Source: Artemia franciscana
Lineage: Eukaryota; Arthropoda; Branchiopoda; Anostraca; Artemiidae
Length of the DNA stretch: 64,000 nucleotides
Assembly: GCF_032884065.1 (NCBI RefSeq)
Contig: NC_088866.1
Span: 57,991,866 to 58,055,865, forward strand
Direction of reading: 5' to 3'
The notes below the pieces were generated by a model that was not told the DNA's origin, did no database searches, and saw only the letters and a program-made list of their open reading frames with translations. The translations under genes were made by a program, and so were the position numbers. Of the stretch, positions 1 through 29,642 are shown piece by piece. Within the stretch, counting starts at the first letter, position 1. Each line of letters begins with the position of its first letter.

Positions 1-791
1 TTCTTTTTTTCGTTTTTTTCCTTTCCTGTCTTGAAATAAAGTTGTTTAGATAGAACTAGAACTTCTAACCATAGCAAAACTCTAGTCTTTATATTTTCAA
101 CTCTTTTCAATTGAAATAAATAAATAAAGTGGACAATTATTCTTCTTAGACGCCCCCCTCCCCTAAAGATTCACAGCTTAAGCTCAAGAGGGTGCTTGAA
201 AGCAATGGAAATTAGTGTGGAAATTTACAGAAATTGAACCTTCCTAAAGTTAAGGTCCATCTTGTTGTTTCCATCATAAACTATGCAGTTTTGATATTCT
301 TTATGAATTAAGCCTATACCTACTTACTTGCGCAGCTATAATTGATGGCGTGTTGGGCTCCTTAGCCCAACATGCCATCTAAAATTCACTAAACTAAATG
401 CTTCCATTGAGTTTTGTCCTGTGGCCACACCTTGTCTAGCTTGGGAATATGCTTCCAGAAAATCCCAAGTGCTTTGGCGTCCTTTCTGACTACACTATGA
501 CCACCTTGTTTTTCCTTCCATGAAGAAGGGGGGGGGGGCTACTAATAGTTCACGGCATGTCAGGGCTTTAAGCGTACATACATTCAAGCCTCGAGAAAGA
601 CATCTAGGGATTAGACGCAATGTTAAAGGGATCTGATCCTAAGTAAATCATGTATTTTTGGTAAGATCTCCAAGTTTGTCTAAATTATTGTGACAAGAGG
701 ATTCACCTCTATTCTTTACATCTGTCTCCAGGTATGTTAGTGCTTGATTTTGATTGCTATTGCTGCTTGCTAAAATATCTTTAAATTTCAG
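1..791. other. POLR3E intron or upstream sequence, nothing recognised
   Basis: This AT-rich sequence lies before the first visible POLR3E exon. It ends with the acceptor at 790-791, so at least its 3' part is intron. A 15-bp inverted repeat surrounds 345-378 (a TTGGGCTCCTTAGCCCAA hairpin). I see no exon encoding the missing RPC5 N-terminus. Confidence 0.5.
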
Positions 792-18546
<17,755 letters not shown>

Positions 18547-18613
18547 ATCTGGTTTTATTCAATTTTTTGTTGCGTCTTATTTGCGTCTTATATCTTTGGC
18601 CAAATGTGAAGAA

Positions 18614-18619
18614 AATAAA
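18614..18619 (+). promoter_or_regulatory. Candidate polyadenylation signal of POLR3E
   Basis: AATAAA lies 68 nt after the POLR3E stop codon. Spacing and orientation suit a short 3' UTR. The hexamer is frequent in AT-rich DNA, so position is the main argument. Confidence 0.45.
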
Positions 18620-21060
18620 ATTGACAATTTAAAAAATTTAGAAGACGAAAACATGTGTTTTATTTATTCACATGATAAAAATTCTCTCAAGTCAGATGGA
18701 AACGATATAACAAATTGATTCAAACATAAGAAAAAATTGTTTACAATAATTAATTCTTCCCATTCCTTGCGACAGGTGGGATTGAACATGAACCCCATCA
18801 TCAGGAGCTGTGGCCTCTTCACTGCACTATCACAAGGTACCTCAAATGTTGATTTTTAAACTAAGCTATTCACATACTTTTAATCAAAAAATTATAAAGG
18901 ATGATGTATACTTGTTTTAAGTTATGTAGCAATGTATTTCAGAGACTCCCTTTTTCAGATATAAATTTGTTGTCATTTTCATGGAATAAACATACTTTTT
19001 TAACTGCTATATTTATGGGGCCAGACATTTTGAGTACCTGATATGTCTTACTCTATTGCAGGGTTGTAAATATGCATGGATACATAATGAACTGAAAAAT
19101 AATTGACGATCAAAAATTTTAACGGAAAAAGAGAAGACAAAAATTGAAAGCTGTTCACGTCTGTGATTAAGCTGTTCAAGTATATTACAAATTATATGTA
19201 ACATTAGAGAAAATACCCTTTCTGGGTCTGGCCTACTAACAAACTGGCATTATTTGGCATAGTGAACAAACTGGTTATGATAAATAATAGCAAAAAATTA
19301 AAACTAACCAAATCAGCAAACTTTTGGGTAAGTTTTGTTATAGGAAATAAGTTTGATGGAAAAAAGAAACATTTAATTCCCTTTCCAATGTTCTTTCTAT
19401 ATGTAATAATCAATGTTGTTCCAATTCGCATCCTCTAGCAGGGCTAGATATAACCCTAAACTATGTAGAAACGTTTGTTGATATTGGAGGTAAGTAATAT
19501 TTTAAGTTGATATCAGTAACTCAGTAACACCAATTTAGTGCCTCTTCTTAAGGAAAAACAATAACAACAAAAAAAACCTTTCTATTTGATTCCCCAGTTG
19601 ATGCTGTTCCTAAATAAAATGATTATTACCAACACCTCCTCCCCCACCCCCTAATGTTGCCAAGCTATATACAGAACTATACGTAAGCCCAATAGTAAAG
19701 CTGGAGAAGGGATTGCTAAGCTTTATCAAAACCTGGAATCTGAAAGAAATTTAGTATCTCAGCTTTAATTCCGCTGTCTGTCTTTAAATTTGTGCTTTTT
19801 TGCAGATGTATTTTCAATAAAAACAATCATACGTTTCTCGATTTTACAGATATATCTAGAGCCAGAACGTTTGTTATCTTATTTAGCTCTATTTCCTGAT
19901 TCAAATATTATAACCAAGGGTTTGTTACATATGTAAAAATAGAGGAGGGGGAGGGATAAGTTTAGTGACACCCTTCCATTAAGTAAAATATTCGTGAAAT
20001 ATATGAAAATAAATACAAAAAAAACATGTTAAAACTATGTCGCTGGGGGAGGGGTGACTCAAAGGCGCCTTTGCGTACCTATCTTTGTTGAGATATTCTA
20101 ATTTTGGTCCACGTATTATTTTCTTTGCTTTAACTTCGCTTTTTAATCATATATAATAAACATGCCAGATGTCCTAGTTATGTACAGAAATAATCGGACA
20201 CGAATCGAATTTTTTCTTAGTGGAAGGGGGTGGGGTACCATGTATAAGGGGAGGATGGGCGTTTGTCAGTCATGGAAAACTATTGGTAATTACGGGGAAA
20301 TTGCTTTAAAATCTGATATTTTTGGAGTTTGGCTAATAAAATAAAATGCAATTTTTGACAAAAGTATCTATTTAAGCTCCCATCCTCATTGGCAAATTTA
20401 AAACAAGAAAGCTAAAGTTCAGATATTTGCTCTTTTCATACACTTTCCAACTTATGAACCCCTCTCTTAGAAAACCCTTTGATCCCCACGCTTCTGAAAG
20501 ATCCTTTCATCCACCTTCGCTGCTCGGAAAATCCTTGGACTTCCCTCCACTGCAGTTATGGCTGTGTACCTGTGGTTTGCAAGGCTGTGTAGATCAAGAA
20601 AAACAAATCGTTGACAAATAAACAAGGAGAAAGTCTTTTATATACATAATTATTTCCTGGTTTTTGGTGACTAAATGTTTACTCTTCTAGTTCTTCTAAA
20701 AAAAAAATAGGAAGAGGAATAGCGGCCGGGGTATCGTTAAGTGGAATCATTTAATCCACAGTTCTATAACATAGATCCCACTCTAAATGCATAAAGTGAT
20801 TTGCGTTAAGGGTGAAACACGACTGCAAACTCTTGTAGAGTCTTCCCTTCTATTCTATTTTTTGTATCCTAGGTTCTACTTTTTTTTTCCTTGCGACATG
20901 TTCAGCCAGTTTGGTGTTAGACCTATTTACAGGGGGAACTTGGAAACCCGGCAACAGATATCAAATATGGGCAGTTTCCATGTGTGCTTATTTATATTAA
21001 ACTAAAGTGAAACTAAATTAATTCATAAAAATACAAGAAATATATTTTTTTTACTTAATC
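18620..21060. other. Intergenic AT-rich sequence, nothing recognised
   Basis: No exon, RNA gene or recognisable transposon was seen here. Short open frames are isolated and lack splice context. G/C homopolymers occur at about 19925-19950 and 20040-20055. Confidence 0.4.
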
Positions 21061-21061
21061 A

Positions 21062-21533
21062 GAAATATCATCAGATTTTTCCACTAATAATTTCATTCTT
21101 TCTCTTTTCTTCCGTCTTTTCCCAACTCTATTCCTTTTATTTTTCTTTTTCTCACTAAATTTGCCCCCATCTTCTTTTACTTCAACCATGTTCCACTTTT
21201 AGATTGTTGAGATTTGTCCGTATATTCTCCTTGAATAACTTCTCCTTGCTTTTCTCTTCCGTTTCCATAAACCTCCTTTTTGGCGATTATCCAATCATAA
21301 TCTACCACAGAAGTCTTTATATTTTCCTCTTCACTGTATCTGTTGTATCCCAATTTATCTTCCAGAATTTTCGCACGTTTGAACGGACATATTAAAACTT
21401 TTGCTTGCTTTCTAACATCTCCCTTAAAGTTGTTTGTTATTTTAACTTTCGAGTGGGATAATAGTACTATTCCGTCTTCTTCTTCTTCTTCTGCCAAAAG
21501 CTGAGGGTCATTTTTTTTTCGCATTAATTTCGA
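21062..21533 (-). pseudogene. Unrecognised charged reading frame with a frameshift; exon or decayed gene
   Basis: On the minus strand a frame from about 21524 begins MRKKNDPQLLAEEEEEDG, continues through KVKITNNFKGDVRKQAKVLI and YDWIIAKKEVYGNG, and stops at 21177. A shift of frame near 21190 restores a second, Lys/Arg-rich frame (MVEVKEDGGKF, RNRVGKRRKKRERM) that stops near 21062. The acidic start and basic end look like a nuclear or nucleolar protein, but I do not recognise it. The possible acceptor TTTCTTTTGCAAG lies just upstream. It could be an exon with a sequencing error, a retro-pseudogene or chance. Confidence 0.3.
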
Positions 21534-21704
21534 TTTTCTTGCAAAAGAAAATGTGGCTTAAATAAAAATCGTCGCCTGAAAGCACTATCTTGTGTAAAAA
21601 ATTCTCTTTTTTTTTGTCTAATTGACATTGCTGCAACAGTGTCTCTAACAGCCTGTATTTTGCAGTTCTCGTTTGCCAAATCGCATATTCTTTAAAGCGG
21701 TTTG

Positions 21705-23375
21705 GCCAAACCAAACATTTCGTGGTAATGAACTGTAGTAAGGAGCGACCCGGCTCAATAGTAACCAAAACTCTAAAACCTTTTTGAATTTTGATACCAA
21801 TAGTTACATCAAAAGAATCGCATTTTAATACTGATTTTAGACATATAAAATTCATCAAGTTTAATCCTACCCATCAAAAGTTACGAGCCTGAGAAAAGTT
21901 GCTTTATTTTAACAAATAGGATAAACATCCCCTAAAAGTCATAGAATCTTGACGAAAGTCACACCATCAGATTCAGCGTTTCAGAGAACCCTACAGTAGA
22001 AGTTTCAAGCTCCTATCTACAAAAATGTGGAATTTTCAATTTTTGCCAAGAGTAGAGTCAGATCACGGATGTTGGGACGGATGTTATTTTTATTTTATTT
22101 TTTTTTTTTTTTCAGGGGTAATCGTATCGACCCAGTGGTCCTAGAATGTCGCGAGAGGACTCATTCTAATGGAAATTAAAACTTCTAGTGCCCTTTTTAA
22201 GTGACCAAAGAATTGAAGGGTGCCTAGGCCCCCTCCAACGCACACCTTTCCCCCAAAGTTACCGGATCAACATTTTGAGATAGCGATTCTGTTCAGATTA
22301 GTCGAAAACCTAATAACTATGTCTTTGGGAACGATATAATCCCCCACAGTCCCCGAGGGAGGGGCTGCAAGTTACCAACATTGACCATGGTTTACACATA
22401 GTAACAATTATTATGAAGTGTTCAGAAATTTTCAGGGGGGACTTTTTCGCGTTGGGGTGGGGGTGGGTCGGGGAGGGGGTTACGCGGGAGGATCTCTCCA
22501 TGGAGGAATTTATCACGAGGAAAAAGAATATCCATGAAGGAAGCGCAGGATTTTCTAGCATAATAAAAAAATGAGAAAATATTTTTTTTCAACTGGAAGT
22601 AATGAGCAGCATTAAAACTTAAAACGAACTTAAAATATTAAGTATATAAGGGGGTTCGTCTCCTCCACAATACCTTTCTCTTTACGCTGAAGTATGTTTA
22701 GTAATTTCAACTATTTTTTCTACGACCTTTGTGATTCAGGGGTCATTCTTAAAGATTTGGGACAAAATTTCAAGCTTTAGTGTAAAGAGCTAGGTATTGA
22801 CAAGGGGGCGAACCCTCTCATATACGTAATAAAAATACACAACTATAGAAGTTCGCTCGTAAGTTAATTCGTAAAGTACATACGTTTATTATTAACAAAA
22901 ACTTTCGTAAAAAAAAACTAGTTGCATTTTTAATTAACCAGAAATTGGAGGGCAACTAGGCTTCCTCCCCCACCCCTCTTTTCTTCAACAAAAAAAAAAT
23001 TAATATGCGAAATTCGTTTGAATTATTCGTGTGCGGTGAGCCAAAATCAGAACATGTACTAATTCAAAAACGTTCATAAATTAAAAAAAAACAAGTTTTT
23101 TTTAACTGCAAGTAAGGAGCGATATTAAGACTTAAAACGAACAGAAATTATTCCATATATTAAAGGGGTTGTCCCCTCCTCGACACCTCGCTCTTTATGC
23201 TAAAGTTTTTTTTTATTGTTTCAGAATGTAGTTTTGACAAAGAGTTAAACTGTAGCGTAAAGAGCGGGGTGTTGAGGAGGGGACAACCCCTTTCATACAC
23301 GGAATAATTTCTGTTCATTTTGACTTTTAATGTCGCTCCTTACTCGCAGTTAAAAGTCTGTTTTGCCAAAAGTTG
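21705..23375 (+). mobile_element. Hairpin-ended foldback repeat family, copy A
   Basis: The copy begins at a degenerate terminal hairpin (ATTTCGTGGTAATGAACTGT near 21717) and runs through AGTAAGGAGCGACCCGGCTC, CTAGTGCCCTTTTTAAGTGA (22180-22202), a first foldback (about 22590-22860), a GGGCAACTAGGCTTCC segment (22952), and a second foldback (about 23085-23365). The same order is found reversed in copy B at 29346-31002. No protein-coding potential was seen. Confidence 0.75.
23085..23365. repeat. Foldback with roughly 120-bp arms in copy A
   Basis: GTAAGGAGCGATATTAAGAC through CACCTCGCTCTTTATGCTAA is mirrored by TGTAGCGTAAAGAGCGGGGT through TTTTAATGTCGCTCCTTACT. The arms are diverged by several percent. 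Confidence 0.85.
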
Positions 23376-24019
23376 TCAATTTTCTGAACGAAAATTGGTT
23401 ACATGATCAGAAAATCACCGCTCTAGCTATAGCCGATTCTGAGATACAAATGTCAAAATTTTCAAACTCGTTATTCACAGGTTTGTGGGAAACCAGATTC
23501 GGCAAAACCGTTATCAGGCAACGAAATATCGATTAAGTCATTCAATGTCCACAAAGGGAAGGGATAAATCTCCAAGATTGGCAAAAAGAAATCCCATGGT
23601 CAGGACCCGCGTGCATCCTGGGCTGCAATTCATGAAATTATGAGGGGAGGAGAAAATATATTTTTAAAAATCTATGGGCAATTTTTTTTTTCAATTTTGG
23701 CCAACAAAAATGCAAAAAAAAGGGTTTTACAGAGAAAATACCTAAAAAAAGTATTTAAGTACTTAATAATACAATTGAATAAAATACGTAAAAAATATGA
23801 AACGTTATTTAAATTCTGGAAAAAAAGGAAAAGGTTATACATTGAGAGAACATTTTCAGACTATTTTTCCACCTTATCTATCTAATCATAGGTAATCACA
23901 ACGGCTCTTTAATTTTAAATCTCAAACTAATTCAATGTCATTAAAAAAAATTGGAAAACCGAGTAAAAATCTACCATATTTAAATTATCAAACGTGAATC
24001 GAACAAGAATCATAAATTT

Positions 24020-24900
24020 AAAAATTTTGGAAAAGAAGGACAGGATAGACAACATGCGGGAGGGCTACTACGTTAAAGGGAGAACCTAAAATATCACGAC
24101 AATGTATACCACGAAGCCGCATTATTGAGCCAAACACCTTTCTATTTTTCATGAATATTCAAAATTAGCATTGACTTCGAATATCGAGCTGAAGCAAAAT
24201 ATGGTAACTCCACACAAACAACAGTATCAGAAACCAGAAATTAATTATTTCTGTACCGAATTAGTTCAACTCGGTTAGTACCATGGATGGGAAAATATTG
24301 ACATTTTTATCTTCCATCCATTTTATCCACCCATCTTTCAGCCTACTGGAAAAGGGTATTAAAATTTCCAATGGAACTAACTTTAGAACGACTCAACAAA
24401 ACAGTATCATCACAATATGCACTAAAACACACATTCTCATCCTAGAGATAAAGGTTGTAGATAGTGAACGAAGGCAATACGCCAAGTAAATATTAAAAAT
24501 ATAAAGGGATAAACCTCCATCTTGTCTAATTCCACAACCAACAGAAATTGGATTAGAAAAAGAATCAGAAGTAGATACAGCAAAATTTATTCTAAGCCCC
24601 GAATACCAGGATCTAAGAACTCTAACCACAGAAAGGGGAATTCCACCACCAATCAGAGCTGACAGAGTGGATCCCTGGGAAATATTGTCCAATGCTTCTT
24701 TTATATTAATCAAAAGCGGATAAAGTGGGGAGCCAGAAGACCTTGACTCATTAATTGCTGCACCAAATGTTGCATGGGGATGGTGTTTGACCTGTCCAAA
24801 ATAGGGTAGGAATGCCCTATTTTGAAACCTACTTGATTAACACCAATATCTGAATATTCAAAAAGATCCTTTATACATCACTCAAAAAGCTAACCAGTCG
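24020..24900 (-). mobile_element. Reverse-transcriptase fragment of a second LINE type
   Basis: The minus strand (24713 to 24393 open) reads ALDNISQGSTLSALIGGGIP, VRVLRSWYSGLRINFAVS, GCGIRQDGGLSLYIFNIYLA. This corresponds to the RT palm block G.RQGG.LSP..FN.YL, with a degraded C[D]D region after it. It has frame breaks and is inactive. Confidence 0.75.
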
Positions 24901-24987
24901 TAGAGCCCTTCTTTATTCCTCCAAATAAATCACAAGATCAGAGGAATATAAATGACGACACTCAAAGAGAAAGCGACCGGGACAAAA

Positions 24988-25712
24988 GGAATGTTCGATT
25001 AGCAATCACCATCAACAAAGCACCGGGACACAAATGACGACCGGGACACAGGGAGTATAAATGACGACCAGGACATAAGTAAAAAAAAAAAAAAAAAAAG
25101 GTAAAAACTACAAAAAAACTAAAAAGAAAAAAAACTAATAAAAAAGACTAAAAAACTAAAAAAACTAAAAACGAAAAAAAATAGAAAAGGAAAAAATGAA
25201 AAATAAAGGAGAAAAACGAAACTAAAAAAACAAATGTATATACAGACCGGGACACCGGGATGCAAATGACGACCGGGACACAGGGACACAACTACAATGG
25301 GGACGCCGGGGGGCACAGGGGGATATAAATGACGACCGGAACACAAGGATTATAAATGACGCCCGGGACACTCAAAGAGAAATCACAGACTGGGACACCG
25401 GGACACAAATGACGACCGGGACATAGGGAATATAAATGACGACCGGGACACAACTACAAAGGGGACGCCGGGGGGCACAGGGGGATATATAAATGACGAC
25501 GGCGACACAGGGAATGGTCAATTAGCAATCACCATCAACAAAGCTCAAGGACAATCATTAGAATCATGAGGTATAGATCTGAATACGGATTGTTTTCCCA
25601 TGGACCATTATATGTTGCATGTTCAAGAGTCGGTAAACCTGAAAATCTATTTATATGCACAGACAATGGGACAGCAAAGAATGTTGTATATTCGCAAGTT
25701 TTACGTAGTTAA
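24988..25712 (+). pseudogene. Helitron-type (PIF1-like) helicase C-terminus, split by a minisatellite
   Basis: At 25517-25712 the plus strand encodes LAITINKAQGQSLES, a stop, GIDLNTDC, a one-base frame change, then [20 protein letters not shown] and [10 protein letters not shown] before a stop. This is the motif V/VI end (TINKAQGQ, YVACSRV) of the PIF1-like helicase found in Helitron Rep-helicase proteins. A second copy of the motif start, VRLAITINKA, lies at 24988-25023, and the interval between is a tandem repeat. Nuclear PIF1 genes share the motif, but the decay and context favour a transposon. Confidence 0.7.
25020..25516. repeat. Degenerate minisatellite of GACGACCGGGACAC units
   Basis: Variants of TATAAATGACGACCGGGACA and CAGGG recur about a dozen times, interrupted by an A-rich stretch (25080-25230) with ACTAAAAA units. 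CACTCAAAGAGAAA and GGGGACGCCGGGGGGCACAG each occur more than once. The unit reappears in degenerate form at 25867-25895. Confidence 0.85.
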
Positions 25713-25713
25713 A

Positions 25714-25861
<148 letters not shown>

Positions 25862-25956
25862 TATTCACAGGTGGGACACAGGGACACAACTACAATGGTG
25901 CGTAACTAATATGGCGCGTAACGACTTACGCACGCGGGGGGGCTTGGGGGCGCGAA

Positions 25957-25957
<1 letters not shown>

Positions 25958-26004
<47 letters not shown>
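25958..26004. repeat. (TA)n microsatellite after a GC-rich ACGCACGCGGGGG segment
   Basis: A tract of about 46 bp of TA follows CGTAACGACTTACGCACGCG and a GGGCTTGGGGGCGCGAAG segment at 25916-25957. Confidence 0.9.
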
Positions 26005-26006
<2 letters not shown>

Positions 26007-26104
26007 TTTCTTTCATTCTATTTTTTATTCATTCTTTTTGTTCTTTGTTTTTAATAAGATCTGAGGCATTTAGTAAGAGTGAAAAAGTTTTGCTGTCAGA
26101 CGAA

Positions 26105-27480
26105 AATATACAAGACAAAATTTATTAATTACTACCACTACTACTACGAACAACTCACTGCAGCACCAATCCGCCTGAGGCCGACACGACAGTGCTCGCT
26201 CCTCCTCTATTCCAATCTATTCAAAGCCATCCTCTTTAGACCCTCCCAGAAGGTTTCCATTTCCCTTAAATCTTTCTTCATGACATCCTCCTACCCCAAC
26301 CATGGACGACCTGTTTCCTGTTTAGCCCTTAACGGTTGGTCAAAAGCGACAATCTTCGGTAATCTGTTATCCTTCATCCGCAGAACGTGGCCAAGCCATC
26401 TCAACCTTTCTTTCATTATAGCCCTAGAAAGCGGGATAGAACCGCTTTTTTCGTACAGCCTACTGTTTGAAATACGGTCAGTCAGCCGGATTCCCAGACC
26501 GATCCGTAGGCAATTTCTCTGGAAAACATCTAGCATGCTTCAGAATCATATTTGTTCACTTTAGCTTCCAATATTCTAATCTTGATTTGCAGACTTATCT
26601 TCCTATTGTTTCAAACTTTTTTAACTGTGAAAAAAACACCCTGAGCCTTGGCTGTTCTACATTTAATACCACCACTGCTCCCAAGGTCTTTACTAATAAT
26701 GCTACCAAGGTAAGTGAAGCTGTCCACTTGATCATCTTTTTGTTAGCCTACGTAACCTTTTCTCCTTTACTTGTTCCTAGCCTTAGCGACTTAGTCTTTT
26801 TAACACTAATTTTAGCACCCTGAATTGGCAAACCTCAAAAAGTTCATTCATTTTGCTCACACTTTCATCTAGGATGCTTAAATCACCAGCATAATCTAAC
26901 TATAGGAAAGTTGTTCCTCACCATTTGATTCCGTGTTCTCCCATTGCCTTTCCTGTGCTCCTTAAGATAAAGTCCTTCTAAATGACCCATATAAAGTGGG
27001 CTAGAAGACAGACCTGCTTAACTCCTGATCTAATGCGAAACCAGCTGCTTACCTCATTTCCTACCTTTACAGCAGCAGTGTTATTCTCGTACATAGCAGT
27101 AATCACTTTAAAGTATTTATTTGGTATGCCATATACCATACAAGAATAAGACCTTCTATAAAGCTCTTCATTCAACAGAATCGAACCCCTGCTCATAATT
27201 TATAAAACTGAGAACCAAAGGTGTTTTATAACTCGGGTACTTTTCAATTATTGACCTAAAAGTGAAATTATGGTCGACACATCCTCTACCCTTTCTAAAA
27301 CCACGCTGTTCTTCTCTTATCACTTTGTCTACAACATCTAATGTTTTTAGGAAAACATTAGGGTTTTCCTAAAGTCGCTAGGTACTTCCCGTTTTTCCAA
27401 AATCATATTCATAATCTTCATTAAGTTATTTCTAATATTAGAGCCACCATATTTAAGAAACTTATTTAATACAATATCAG
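26105..27480 (-). mobile_element. LINE, minus strand, RT 3' half
   Basis: The minus strand reads MLDVFQRNCLRIGLGIRLTD, RISNSRLYEKSGSIPLSRAI, RLRWLGHVLRMKDNRLPKIV and ETGRPWLG, the C-terminal region of an endonuclease-RT LINE. Upstream (26978-27196) lies RRSYSCMVYGIPNKYFKVIT with SWFRIRSGVKQ, an RT palm block. The 3' end is a (GTA)n tail near 26120-26140. It is the same family as 14.9-17.6 kb and 63.5 kb. Confidence 0.8.
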
Positions 27481-27689
27481 CATCTGGGGACTCATAATTT
27501 TTTTTTACCCTTTTAGAACTGTTGCTAATTCTTCCTCACAAAACGAATCTTCCTTCACATCCAAGGTATCACATATTTTTCCATTTTCCTCTATATATTT
27601 TTCCTGCAACTCTATTCCGGTGTAGCACATTTTCAAATTGTTCTGTCCATCTCTCTTTAACTCCTTCCTTATTTTTTTTTCCTTACCAA

Positions 27690-27924
27690 TTTTTTTTAAA
27701 TGGCATTTTTCAAGGAAAAAGGTATTGCCACCTAACCATAGCTGAAATAGCTCTGTGTTCAGTATAGCTTACTGCAATTGATTTTTTTCCACTAACAGCC
27801 AGTGAAAATCATTTTTTTTTTTTTGCGAAAGAAAACGGATTTTTCTGTCTGTCAGTGCCGAAATTCAGTACCTATGCTTTTCACTTTACTTTAACTACCC
27901 CCTCTTAATAGTAAAATATATAGC
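27690..27924 (+). repeat. Direct repeat, copy 1 (about 235 bp)
   Basis: It starts at the T-run before AAATGGCATTTTTCAAGGAA and ends at GTAAAATATATAGC. It is nearly identical to 28490-28731, offset 801 bases. Confidence 0.9.
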
Positions 27925-28489
27925 AAAAGTACCATGATATATCACAAGATTCTAATAATTGTGGCCCCGTTCCTATCTCTAACTGGGACAAGTCCGGATT
28001 GACTACTCCCTCTCAATTTAATAACATGCCAGTACAATATTTTACTATTATGCCGTCTAAGTGCACATTCCAGATTCTCGGCGATTTTAGCACGGTTCCT
28101 TCACAAGTCGTTTACCACCAAGTATTTATCTTATCCTGTTTTGGCTAAAGATTATGGGAGGTTCAACAGCAACAAGAATGGACGAATTTTCTCACTAATT
28201 TCTTTTATCTTTGGCTTCTTATCCTCTCGTCATGTCAGCATACAGAAGGGAAAGGATCTTTTGGGCTAGAGATTGTTTTTATTTTGTTAAGGGGATCTTG
28301 TTTATAAGTGAAAACACATTGGCTTAGTCGGCATATCTGACTGCTTTGCTTAAGGACCGTAGAGTGCAAACTTAGTTCTGACTGGTGATGAACAGAAGAC
28401 CATTTTACCTTTTTAGTGTTATTTACTTATATTATGGAATGGCAATTTCAAACCACTATTACAAGACTCTTTTATGCATTTTATAATTT

Positions 28490-28731
28490 TTTTTTTTTAA
28501 ATGGCATTTTTCAAGGAAAAAGGTATTGCCACCTAACCATAGCTGAAATAGCTCTGTGTTCAGTAGAGCTTACTGAAATTGATTTTTTTCCACTAGCAGC
28601 CAGTGAAAATCCTTTATTTATTTTTTTTTTTGCGAAAGAAAACGGATTTTGCTGTCTGTCAGTGCCGAAAATCAGTACCTATGCGTTTCACTTTACTTTA
28701 ACTATCCCCTCTTAATAGTAAAATATATAGC
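28490..28731 (+). repeat. Direct repeat, copy 2 (about 242 bp)
   Basis: This is the second copy of the 27690-27924 sequence, differing at roughly ten positions by eye. The 565-bp interval between the copies shows no gag or pol. This may be a short transposon inserted twice or a local duplication. Confidence 0.9.
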
Positions 28732-29100
28732 TAAAATTATATATTCTCCATTAATTTTCCTATTGTTTGATTTTGTCAAAGTTGGTGGTTCGCCATTCAA
28801 TGTATTTATCGACAAGCAATGCATATGAGCTTCATGGAGAATATATATTTCAGGCTACATATTTGACCATTAAGGGGCTTAGAGTAAAGTAAAGTAAAAC
28901 ACTTTTAGGAATTATTTAAATAATAATTATATATATTATATTATATAATTATTATTAATAATTATATAAATAATATTTTTTTTAATTTGACTAAGAATTT
29001 TATGGTGCTTGCAACTGAGGAGGCAGGCCAGAACACTAGTACCAGATAGTCAACTGAAACAGGCTGTATTACGTGTAGTAAATGAGCTTTTGCCAAATTA

Positions 29101-29334
29101 GACTTACTTCTCGCATAGTTGAAACAAAGCTTTTACTATCTCCGGCATTTCATTTTTTGAATCTGTTAAAAACTTTTGCTTAGATGGCGTTATATATCTA
29201 TTAGCTAAGTCAGCTGCTGGTCCTGAAATGCTTCTGGACGATAATGTTGGATTAAAACACTCATTCAACTTTTCTTCTGTCTCTTCTTCACTTAATGAAC
29301 TTCCACTTTTACTCCTCATTATAATTTCGTTCAT
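29101..29334 (-). CDS. Possible exon of an unrecognised protein
   Basis: A minus-strand frame begins MNEIIMRSKSGSSLSEEETE and includes RSISGPAADLANRYITPSKQ and MPEIVKALFQLCEK. The 3' end reads GAGAA|GTAAGT, a strong donor that could join it to further exons, or it stops at TAA. Composition looks coding (few AT-biased residues), but I do not recognise the family and find no continuing exon. The foldback repeat begins only 12 bases upstream of the ATG. Confidence 0.3.
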
Positions 29335-29345
29335 TTTATTTATGA

Positions 29346-29642
29346 ATTAAATAAAAAAACAAGTTTTTTTAACTGAAAGTAAGGAGCGACATTAAAACTT
29401 AAAACGAACAGAAATTACTTCGTATATGAAAGAGGCTGCTTCCTCATCAACGCCCCGCTCTTTACGCTAAAGTTTGACTCTGTTTCTCAATTCTTCTTTT
29501 TAAAAAAGTAAAAAACTTTAGCGTAAAGAGCGGGGCGTTGATGAGGAAGCAGCCTCTTTCATATACGAAGTAATTTCTGTTCGTTTTAAGTTTTAATGTC
29601 GCTCCTTACGTTCAGTTAAAAAAACTTGTTTTTTTATTTAAT
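29346..29642. repeat. Near-perfect foldback, 130-bp arms
   Basis: Arms 29346-29475 and 29513-29642 are reverse complements with one mismatch seen (AAAG versus AACG near the outer end). They surround a 37-base loop. Each arm carries GTAAGGAGCGACATTAAAAC and CGCCCCGCTCTTTACGCTAA. Confidence 0.95.

Noticed and set aside
25020..25516. Regularly spaced GACGACCGGGACAC as a CRISPR array or regulatory array
   Set aside because: Spacing is irregular, units are degenerate, and it is interrupted by A-rich sequence. It is a minisatellite.
27690..28731. LTR retrotransposon bounded by direct repeats
   Set aside because: The 565-bp interval has no gag, pol or clear primer-binding site, and no target duplication was visible.
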